A stretch of DNA of 6,134 nucleotides from an uncultured Alphaproteobacteria bacterium (GTDB taxonomy: Bacteria; Pseudomonadota; Alphaproteobacteria; Rickettsiales; UBA1997): positions 1 through 6,134 of the forward strand of contig CAIOKL010000090.1 in assembly GCA_903858915.1 (NCBI GenBank), written 5' to 3'. The notes beneath the pieces are model-generated. The model ran no database searches and had not been told where the DNA came from. It saw only the letters and a program-made list of their open reading frames with translations. Position numbers and translations under genes: made by a program. Of this stretch, positions 1 through 5,226 are shown piece after piece; position 1 is the first letter of the stretch; every line of letters starts with the position of its first letter.

Positions 1-19
1 AAATTTATTTGCAAAATTA

Positions 20-34
20 TTAAGTTTTTCTTAA
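20..34. promoter_or_regulatory. Candidate LysR-type operator, box 1 (oxyR upstream region)
   Basis: The sequence TTAAG-TTTTT-CTTAA is a perfect dyad with 5-nt arms. Its core TAAG-N5-CTTA (21-33) fits the T-N11-A form expected of LysR-type regulator boxes. It sits in the -35/-10 spacer of the proposed oxyR promoter, and the 13-nt core recurs exactly at 66-78. Binding here would be expected to interfere with or modulate RNA polymerase. OxyR itself is the obvious candidate ligand because LysR-type regulators often control their own gene; that is inference. The spacing does not match the four-part E. coli OxyR site. Confidence 0.45.
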
Positions 35-38
35 TAAG

Positions 39-44
39 TATAAT
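39..44 (+). promoter_or_regulatory. Probable -10 box of the oxyR promoter
   Basis: A perfect TATAAT lies 34 nt before the oxyR start codon, which would place the transcription start near position 51 and give a leader of about 27 nt. The best -35 candidate at 16-bp spacing is TTATTA (17-22), which matches the sigma70 consensus at only 3 of 6 positions. A good -10 with a poor -35 is typical of a regulated promoter. In an AT-rich background a chance TATAAT is quite possible, so this call is moderate. Confidence 0.5.
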
Positions 45-64
45 ATATCGTTTTAATTAACTTA

Positions 65-79
65 ATAAGTTTTTCTTAT
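65..79. promoter_or_regulatory. Candidate LysR-type operator, box 2 overlapping the oxyR start codon
   Basis: The sequence ATAAG-TTTTT-CTTAT is a perfect dyad with 5-nt arms whose 13-nt core (66-78) is identical to the core of box 1, 45 bp upstream. It lies downstream of the proposed transcription start and runs into the ATG at 78-80, so occupancy would be expected to repress oxyR. Both boxes are flanked on the promoter-facing side by the same CTTA-A-TAAG element (30-38 and 61-69), giving the region an overall symmetric layout. Confidence 0.45.
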
Positions 80-938
80 GAACCTTAGAGATTTAAAATA
101 TATCGTTGAAGTGGCGCGTGAAAAAAATTTTGCAAGAGCCTCGGCAAAGGTTTTTGTAAGTCAGCCGGCACTTAGTATGCAAATTAAAAAGTTGGAAGAA
201 ACGCTTGGCGTTGAAATTTTTGAACGCGATAAACAAAATTTTTTAATCACGCCCGTCGGCGCTGAAATTATCAAAAAAGCTGAAATTATTTTGCAAGAAA
301 GCGAAGAAATTAAAATGATCGCCAAAAATTCTAAAGACCCGCATAAGGGAGAAATTAGAATTGGAGCATTTCCGACGGTTGCCTCATATTTTTTGCCAAA
401 TTTTGTCAAAAATATTCACAAAAAATTTCCGCATTTAAAAATTTTTTTAATCGAAGCCAAAAGCGATGAATTAATTACTAAATTAAAAAGCGGGGAACTT
501 GATTTTTGCTTACTTGCCATGCCCGTCAAAGACGATAATTTAATTGGCGAAAAAATTTTTAGTGAAAAATTTTTATTGGCAACGCCGAAGGGGCATCCAT
601 TTTCTAAAAAATCAAAAATTCAAATTAAAGAATTAAAAAATCAGGAATTAATGTTGCTCGATGACGGGCATTGTTTGCGCGATCAAGCTTTGGAAATTTG
701 TTCGATGGTAAGGGCTTATGAAAATCAAGATTTTAGAGCGACAAGCCTCGAAACCTTACGGCAGATGGTTGCAAACGGCACGGGGATTACGCTTATTCCA
801 GAAATTGCGGTGCGCAGTGACGATAAAATTGCTTATGTAAAAATTTTTAATGCACCGTTTAGAACTATTGGAATTCATTATCGGAAATCTTCGGTGCAGA
901 AAAATTTAATCAAAGAAATTATTAAATTGGCAAAATAA
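78..938 (+). CDS. oxyR: OxyR, hydrogen-peroxide-sensing LysR-family transcriptional regulator
   Basis: This is a 286-residue LysR-type regulator (E. coli OxyR has 305). An N-terminal winged helix-turn-helix covers about residues 1-60 (FARASAKVFVSQPALS), followed by a linker helix and a periplasmic-binding-protein-like effector domain from about 91. The redox pair is present at exactly the E. coli positions: C199 in GHCLRDQ and C208 in LEIC. Peroxide-site residues T100 (FPTV) and H198 and the segment FRATSLETLRQMV are also kept. In known OxyR proteins, peroxide oxidises C199 to a disulfide with C208 and switches on antioxidant genes; these residues make peroxide sensing likely here too. The ATG matches the family start (MNLRDLKY, E. 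coli MNIRDLEY). No clear Shine-Dalgarno precedes it. No catalase or peroxiredoxin gene is next to it in the window. It is convergent with dut. Confidence 0.93.
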   Translation: MNLRDLKYIVEVAREKNFARASAKVFVSQPALSMQIKKLEETLGVEIFERDKQNFLITPVGAEIIKKAEIILQESEEIKMIAKNSKDPHKGEIRIGAFPTVASYFLPNFVKNIHKKFPHLKIFLIEAKSDELITKLKSGELDFCLLAMPVKDDNLIGEKIFSEKFLLATPKGHPFSKKSKIQIKELKNQELMLLDDGHCLRDQALEICSMVRAYENQDFRATSLETLRQMVANGTGITLIPEIAVRSDDKIAYVKIFNAPFRTIGIHYRKSSVQKNLIKEIIKLAK

Positions 939-944
939 TTTTTT
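913..944. terminator. Weak A/T-only hairpin between oxyR and dut
   Basis: Arms 916-923 (AAATTATT) and 934-941 (AATAATTT) are complementary around a 10-nt loop, extendable to 913/944 with one G-U pair. The oxyR stop codon lies in the right arm, and six T residues (939-944) end the structure. Both convergent genes would read into it. The stem has no G-C pairs and uses up its own T tract, so in such AT-rich DNA it could be chance. Confidence 0.25.
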
Positions 945-945
945 A

Positions 946-1389
946 CTAAACGCCGGTGGAGCCGAAGCCACTTGATCCGCGAACAGTTTCATCGAGATTT
1001 TCCACTTCAACAATTTCCGCTTGGGCATATTTAGCAATAATCATTTGAGCGATACGCATGCCTCGCGACACTACAAAATCAAGCTTCGAATGATTAATTA
1101 AAATAACACAAATTTCACCACGATAATCGGAATCGATGGTTCCGGGAGTGTTTAAAACGGTGATACCATTTTTCAAAGCCAAGCCCGAACGAGGACGAAT
1201 TTGCGCCTCAAAGCCTCTTTCCAAAGCAATGGCGATGCCGGTTTTGACTAATTTAATTTCACCAGATTTTATAATAATATCTTCGTCGATTGAGGCGATT
1301 AAATCCATGCCAGCACTGCCGGCGGTCTCATATTTTGGCAAGGCTAAACCTTGAGAATTTTCAAGTTTTTTTATTTTTAAAATGGTCAT
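946..1389 (-). CDS. dut: Deoxyuridine 5'-triphosphate nucleotidohydrolase (dUTPase)
   Basis: This trimeric-type dUTPase hydrolyses dUTP to dUMP and pyrophosphate, keeping uracil out of DNA and supplying dUMP for thymidylate synthesis. All five family motifs appear in order in the 147-residue protein: AGMDL (26-30), PRSGLA (66-71), GTIDSDYRGEI (83-93), RGMRIAQMII (109-118) and the C-terminal glycine-rich RGSSGFGSTG (137-146). D86 is the predicted catalytic aspartate, Y89 the deoxyribose-selecting tyrosine and F142 the uracil-stacking residue. The ATG at 1389 is preferred because MTILKIKKLE matches the family N-terminus. An in-frame TTG at 1419 would add ten unconserved residues. It uses a TAG stop, converges on oxyR, and is divergent from petA across a 98-nt spacer. 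Confidence 0.95.
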   Translation of the reverse strand: MTILKIKKLENSQGLALPKYETAGSAGMDLIASIDEDIIIKSGEIKLVKTGIAIALERGFEAQIRPRSGLALKNGITVLNTPGTIDSDYRGEICVILINHSKLDFVVSRGMRIAQMIIAKYAQAEIVEVENLDETVRGSSGFGSTGV

Positions 1390-1420
1390 TTGAATATTTT
1401 TAAAATTAATAAATTTCAAG

Positions 1421-1449
1421 TTGATAAATTTACAAACCTTAAGTAAAAT
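1421..1449 (+). promoter_or_regulatory. Probable sigma70-type promoter of the petABC-nuoE operon
   Basis: TTGATA (1421-1426) and TAAAAT (1444-1449) are separated by exactly 17 bp; each hexamer matches the sigma70 consensus at 5 of 6 positions. Transcription would start near 1456, giving a leader of about 32 nt before the petA ATG at 1488. It is the best promoter-like pair in the dut/petA divergent spacer, and no comparable promoter lies in the short gaps further down the operon. The assignment is by pattern only. Confidence 0.6.
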
Positions 1450-1487
1450 TAACAGAAATATTTCAAAATTTATTATCTAAACTTAAA

Positions 1488-2024
1488 ATGTCTGAAATAA
1501 AAAATAACGATAATCCAAAAGATGAATCGAGACGCAATTTAATTAAAAATGCGGCTTACGCAACTGCGGGAGTTGGCGCGGTGTGTGCAATTTTGCCATT
1601 TGTCGACAGCATGAATCCTTCAAAAGATGTACAAGCATTGGCTTCGGTTGAGGTTGATATTTCTAATATCAAAGTTGGCGAAGAAAAAAAAGTTATGTGG
1701 CGAGGCAAGCCAGTCTTCATTAAAAGACGCACTACGCAAGAAATTGAAGATGCTAAAAAAGTCGATCTTGCCGAATTAAAAGACCCACAACTTGATTCTG
1801 ATCGAGTCAAGGCTGGCAAGGAAGAGTGGCTCATAACTATCGGAATTTGCACGCATTTAGGTTGCGTTCCAATTGGCGGGCAGGGTGAATATAAGGGTTG
1901 GTTTTGTCCTTGTCACGGTTCGCAATATGACACCTCGGCACGCATTCGTAAAGGCCCCGCGCCAAAAAATCTTGAAATTCCGCCTTACGAATTCATTAAT
2001 GAAAAAACAATTAAAATTGGATAA
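1488..2024 (+). CDS. petA: Ubiquinol-cytochrome c reductase, Rieske iron-sulfur subunit
   Basis: This is the Rieske protein of the cytochrome bc1 complex (178 residues). It takes an electron from ubiquinol at the Qo site and passes it to cytochrome c1. Two cluster-binding loops are intact: CTHLGC (121-126) and CPCHGS (140-145), so C121, H123, C140 and H143 ligate the [2Fe-2S] cluster and C126/C142 form the stabilising disulfide. S145 and Y147 are the usual hydrogen-bond donors that raise the redox potential. GPAP (156-159) is the conserved proline-containing loop. The N-terminus has a twin-arginine motif (SRRNLIK, 14-20) followed by a single uncleaved hydrophobic anchor (about 21-39), indicating Tat export with the head domain in the periplasm. 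It is the first gene of the operon; only two bases separate its stop codon from petB. Confidence 0.96.
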   Translation: MSEIKNNDNPKDESRRNLIKNAAYATAGVGAVCAILPFVDSMNPSKDVQALASVEVDISNIKVGEEKKVMWRGKPVFIKRRTTQEIEDAKKVDLAELKDPQLDSDRVKAGKEEWLITIGICTHLGCVPIGGQGEYKGWFCPCHGSQYDTSARIRKGPAPKNLEIPPYEFINEKTIKIG

Positions 2025-2026
2025 AA

Positions 2027-3337
2027 ATGTCTTCACACGAAAATCATGAAAGCATCAAAAGCCCTTCAACCCCAAAGGAGGAGCTTGAAGTTTTTCACAA
2101 AATTCACAATGATATAGATCAATCAATTACTGAAAAATCTAAAATTGTCGGTTGGATTAATGACCGGTTGCCTATTGTCGCGACCCTTGAAAATACATTA
2201 AAAAAACATCCTTATCCAAAAAATTTAAGCTATTGGTGGAATTTTGGTTCGATTGCCGGAATTTGTTTGGTGATACAAATTTTGAGTGGTTTATTTTTGG
2301 CGATGCATTATGTGCCTAACACTAAACTCGCTTTTGATTCGGTTGAACACATCATGCGCGATGTTAATTATGGCTGGTTAATTCGCTATATTCACGCCGT
2401 CGGCGCTTCGATGTTTTTTGTGGCGCTCTACGCCCACATGATCCGCAGTCTTTATTATGGCTCATATAAACCTCCCCGCGAGATTTTGTGGTGGGTCGGC
2501 ATAATTATTTTTCTTCTTACAATGGCAACGGCTTTCATGGGTTATGTTTTACCTTGGGGACAAATGAGTTTTTGGGGAGCGACGGTAATTACTAATTTAT
2601 TTTCGGCAATTCCGTTGGTTGGAGAATCAATCGTGCAATGGCTGTGGGGCGGTTTCTCCGTTGATAATCCAACCCTTAATCGTTTTTTTGTGTTGCACTT
2701 TTTGATGCCATTTTTAATCGTTGGCGTTGTGTTGCTTCACTTACTGGCGCTTCATACAACAGGCTCAAACAATCCGACGGGAGTTCCGATGAAATCGAAA
2801 AAAGATGCGATTTCATTTCATCCATATTTCACTATCAAAGATATGGTTGGCTTCGTGTTGTTCTTTATAATTTTTGGCTATTTTTTATTCTTTTATCCAA
2901 ACGCTTTGGGGCATCCCGACAATTACATTCCAGCCAATCCACTCGTTACTCCAGCGCATATTGTTCCTGAATGGTATTTCTTGCCATTTTATGCAATTTT
3001 GCGCGCCGTTCCCGATAAACTTGGTGGCGTTTTAATGATGTTTGGCGCGATTATTTTGTTATTCTTTCTACCTTATCTTGATAAAAGCAAAGTGCGCTCG
3101 GGAGCTTATCGCCCAGCATTCCAAAAGTTTTTTTATGTTTTTGTAATTAACTTTGTATTTTTAGGCTGGCTTGGAAAATCACCGGCGGACGGCTGGTATG
3201 TTTGGGCCTCGCGCTTATCGACCATGTATTATTACGGTTACTTTTTGTTGGTTTTGCCAATGTTGCCAAAGTTTGAAAAAACTTTGCCATTGCCTGAATC
3301 AATTGATGAGCATTACAAAAGTAAGCATAAACATTAA
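2027..3337 (+). CDS. petB: Ubiquinol-cytochrome c reductase, cytochrome b subunit
   Basis: This is the membrane core of the bc1 complex (436 residues), carrying hemes bL and bH and the Qo and Qi quinone sites. Eight hydrophobic helices are visible (roughly 72-94, 118-140, 153-175, 222-243, 272-290, 335-350, 366-381, 397-413). Heme ligands are H123/H224 (bL) and H137/H238 (bH), each pair of positions on one helix 14 residues apart as in the family. H243 in LHTTGSNNP corresponds to a Qi-site histidine. The Qo-site PEWY motif is at 314-317. The protein is full length, with both b6-like and subunit IV-like halves in one chain as in alphaproteobacteria and mitochondria. About 35-40 extra polar residues precede the conserved region (VGWINDRLPI), and both cytoplasmic ends are histidine-rich. 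The ATG follows petA by two bases and no other methionine occurs before helix A. Confidence 0.97.
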   Translation: MSSHENHESIKSPSTPKEELEVFHKIHNDIDQSITEKSKIVGWINDRLPIVATLENTLKKHPYPKNLSYWWNFGSIAGICLVIQILSGLFLAMHYVPNTKLAFDSVEHIMRDVNYGWLIRYIHAVGASMFFVALYAHMIRSLYYGSYKPPREILWWVGIIIFLLTMATAFMGYVLPWGQMSFWGATVITNLFSAIPLVGESIVQWLWGGFSVDNPTLNRFFVLHFLMPFLIVGVVLLHLLALHTTGSNNPTGVPMKSKKDAISFHPYFTIKDMVGFVLFFIIFGYFLFFYPNALGHPDNYIPANPLVTPAHIVPEWYFLPFYAILRAVPDKLGGVLMMFGAIILLFFLPYLDKSKVRSGAYRPAFQKFFYVFVINFVFLGWLGKSPADGWYVWASRLSTMYYYGYFLLVLPMLPKFEKTLPLPESIDEHYKSKHKH

Positions 3338-3361
3338 GCATGTAAATTTAATATTGTTAAA

Positions 3362-4147
3362 ATGAAGAAATATTTTTTAGTTTTATTATTATTGCCAAGC
3401 CTCGCTTTCGCAAATGCCAATGTCGATTCCGCAATTGACGAATCGAAAATCACGACGGCACTTCATCCAAAAGAAATGAAATGGGAATTTGACGGCTTTT
3501 TTGGGCGCTTCGATCGCGCTTCAATTCAACGCGGTTATCAAGTTTACAAAGAAGTTTGTTCGGCTTGTCACGGTATGAAATTAATGTCATATCGCAATCT
3601 TCAAGATATTGGATTTTCTGAAGCTGAAGTTAAAAATATTGCATCCGAATATTTGGTCACCGACGGTCCGAATGATGATGGCGAAATGTTTGAGCGCGTA
3701 GGTTTGCCCGCGGATAAATTTGTTGGACCATATGCTAATGAGCAATCGGCGCGTTCAGCAAATGGTGGCGCTTATCCACCCGATTTATCCTTGATTATCA
3801 AGGCTCGACATGCTGGTCCAAATTATGTTTATTCATTATTAAATGGCTACAAAGATGCGCCAGAGGGCTTTGAAATGGCGGTTGGTAAAAATTATAATCC
3901 ATATTTTGAAGGAAGGCAAATCGCCATGCCCGCTCCAATCAATGATGACGGGCAGGTTGAATATAAAGACGGAACGGTTGCCACTAAAGAACAAATGACG
4001 ATTGATGTCGTTAATTTCTTGCAATATGTTTCCGAGCCAGAAACCGAGCATCGTAAAAAAATGGGTGTTCGCACCATGATTTTCCTTGGTATTCTCTTCG
4101 GATTATTACTTTCTGCCAAAAGAGCAATTTGGAAAAATGTTAAATAA
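3362..4147 (+). CDS. petC: Ubiquinol-cytochrome c reductase, cytochrome c1 subunit
   Basis: Cytochrome c1 (261 residues) takes electrons from the Rieske protein and passes them to a soluble or membrane-bound cytochrome c. A Sec signal peptide covers residues 1-17 (MKKYFLVLLLLPSLAFA), with likely cleavage after AFA. The heme c site is CSACH (66-70): C66 and C69 bind heme covalently and H70 is the axial ligand. M189 in QIAMPAP is the predicted sixth ligand. A C-terminal hydrophobic helix (about 237-251) followed by basic residues anchors the protein with its head in the periplasm. The only cysteines are the two heme cysteines, so the extra disulfide known in Rhodobacter cytochrome c1 is absent. 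The gene lies 24 nt after petB in the same operon. Maturation requires periplasmic heme ligation, and a TlpA-like thiol reductase is encoded nearby. Confidence 0.96.
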   Translation: MKKYFLVLLLLPSLAFANANVDSAIDESKITTALHPKEMKWEFDGFFGRFDRASIQRGYQVYKEVCSACHGMKLMSYRNLQDIGFSEAEVKNIASEYLVTDGPNDDGEMFERVGLPADKFVGPYANEQSARSANGGAYPPDLSLIIKARHAGPNYVYSLLNGYKDAPEGFEMAVGKNYNPYFEGRQIAMPAPINDDGQVEYKDGTVATKEQMTIDVVNFLQYVSEPETEHRKKMGVRTMIFLGILFGLLLSAKRAIWKNVK

Positions 4148-4158
4148 TTTTTAAATTT

Positions 4159-4698
4159 ATGACCTTTATTTTTAACCAAGAAAACCAACAAAAAGTTCAA
4201 GAAATTTTGGCAAAATACCCGCCAGAGCGCAAGAAATCAGCGGTTATGCCCTTGCTTGATTTGGCGCAAAGGCAAAATAATAATTGGATTTCCAAAGAAG
4301 TTATCGCAAAAATCGCCGAAATTTTAGAAATGCCCGAAATTAAAGTTTACGAAGTCGCCAGTTTTTACACGATGTATAATTTAAAACCCGTCGGCAAATA
4401 TCTTTTACAATTCTGCAAAACCACGCCCTGCATGCTTCGCGGTATTGATAAAATCATTAAAACTTGTGAAGAAAAATTTGGAATTTCAATGGATCAAACC
4501 ACCGTTGACGGACTTTTCACTTTTAGAGAAGTTGAGTGTTTAGGCGCTTGCGTCAATGCGCCCGTAGTGCAAATCAATGATGATTTTGCCGAAGATTTAA
4601 CCGAAGAAAGCTTTTTAAAAATTTTAGAAGATTTAAAAAATGGTAAAAGTTTTCAAGTCGGATCGCAAGTTGGGCGCAAATGCTCCGCACCGCTCTAA
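4159..4698 (+). CDS. nuoE: NADH-quinone oxidoreductase subunit E (24-kDa type)
   Basis: NuoE is the small peripheral-arm subunit of complex I, located in the cytoplasm next to NuoF (the FMN/NADH-binding subunit), and it carries the N1a [2Fe-2S] cluster. The 179-residue protein has the typical helical N-terminal region (AKYPPERKKSAVMPLLDLAQ, 18-37), the segment VYEVASFYTMYNLKPVGKY (63-81), and a thioredoxin-fold C-terminal part. The four cluster ligands are C86 and C91 (CKTTPC) plus C127 and C131 (CLGAC). It starts 11 nt after petC on the same strand, so it is probably co-transcribed with petABC. This placement is unusual because nuoE normally sits between nuoD and nuoF. No nuoF follows; the next gene is convergent. 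Its stop codon is inside the terminator hairpin. Confidence 0.95.
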   Translation: MTFIFNQENQQKVQEILAKYPPERKKSAVMPLLDLAQRQNNNWISKEVIAKIAEILEMPEIKVYEVASFYTMYNLKPVGKYLLQFCKTTPCMLRGIDKIIKTCEEKFGISMDQTTVDGLFTFREVECLGACVNAPVVQINDDFAEDLTEESFLKILEDLKNGKSFQVGSQVGRKCSAPL

Positions 4699-4733
4699 TC
4701 TAATTTTTACTATTTAAAAATCAGATTAGTTTT
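4695..4733. terminator. Hairpin terminator shared by convergent nuoE and tlpA-like genes
   Basis: Arms 4695-4709 and 4715-4729 form a 15-bp stem with a 5-nt loop and one mismatch (A4702/C4722; read from the minus strand this becomes a G-U pair). On the + strand the stem is followed by TTTTC (4730-4734), a short but plausible U-tract for nuoE transcripts. The minus-strand exit has no T-run, so termination of tlpA-like transcripts is less certain. The nuoE TAA (4696-4698) and the tlpA-like TAA (complement of 4726-4728) lie opposite each other in the stem. Confidence 0.7.
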
Positions 4734-5226
4734 CTAATATTTCCTCAATTTCATCATCGTCAATTTCGCCTTGAATCACTTTTAAAATTTGTTGGTTTTT
4801 GTCTAGAAAATAGGTCGTCGGGATGGATTTTGGAATTTCAAAATTAATTTTTTTAGCATCGGAATAAAAGCCGTTACTAAAGGATAATTTGTCGGTAATT
4901 TTTTTGACATCTTCAAAATTTTCTTTGTCATCAATGGAAATTCCAACAACCTCAATTCCTTGCGACCTTTTTTCTTGATAAATTTTATTTAAAATTTTTA
5001 ATTCTCTTTTGCAAATTCCGCACCATTTTGCCCAAAAAATAATGATGGTCATTTGATTTTTTTGTTGTGATAAATTGAATTTTTTGCCATCAAGAAAAGT
5101 AATTTCGAGTTTTGGTTGGAGGGTCTTCGAGACTTTTATTTCCTCGGTTTTGCTGGCATGATTAACCGCGAAACAATCGGAATTTAACACTAAAAAAATT
5201 GTTAAAATTGTTAATAAATTTTTCAT
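4726..5226 (-). CDS. TlpA/ResA-like periplasmic thiol-disulfide oxidoreductase
   Basis: This is a 166-residue secreted thioredoxin-fold protein. Residues 1-20 form a Sec signal peptide (MKNLLTILTIFLVLNSDCFA). C18 does not sit in a convincing lipobox, so cleavage by signal peptidase I or retention as an anchor is more likely than lipidation. The redox-active motif is WCGIC (68-72, C69/C72) after FWAKW, and a cis-proline loop appears at IPTTYF (135-140). Family members reduce disulfides in exported proteins, for example apocytochrome c before heme attachment (ResA, CcmG) or cytochrome oxidase assembly factors (TlpA). The CXXC dipeptide is Gly-Ile rather than the more usual form ending in Pro, so the exact role cannot be read from the sequence. 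Its ATG overlaps the rsmE stop (ATGA), implying one transcript and coupled translation. It converges on nuoE. Confidence 0.85.
   Translation of the reverse strand: MKNLLTILTIFLVLNSDCFAVNHASKTEEIKVSKTLQPKLEITFLDGKKFNLSQQKNQMTIIIFWAKWCGICKRELKILNKIYQEKRSQGIEVVGISIDDKENFEDVKKITDKLSFSNGFYSDAKKINFEIPKSIPTTYFLDKNQQILKVIQGEIDDDEIEEILEN

Noticed and set aside
1136..1354. 72-codon open frame on the + strand opposite dut
   Set aside because: It lies wholly antisense to a dUTPase with all five conserved motifs and shows no domain of its own.
1390..1419. Extended dut start at the in-frame TTG (1419)
   Set aside because: The ten added residues are not part of the dUTPase fold, whereas the ATG at 1389 matches the family N-terminus.
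1406..1435. Minus-strand hexamers TTGTAA-N18-TATTAA as a dut promoter
   Set aside because: They match consensus at only 8 of 12 positions with non-ideal spacing and imply a leader of about 10 nt; too weak to list as a feature.
1455..1464. 10-nt perfect palindrome GAAATATTTC at the proposed petA transcription start
   Set aside because: Short A/T-rich palindromes are expected by chance in DNA of this composition, and no second copy was found nearby.
3147..3365. Overlapping 64-codon frames on both strands across the end of petB
   Set aside because: They overlap the conserved last helices of cytochrome b in other frames and have no recognisable features.
3839..4200. Minus-strand frames of 70 and 102 codons opposite petC and the start of nuoE
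   Set aside because: They are antisense to well-supported genes, share no motif with known families and would span two real coding regions.
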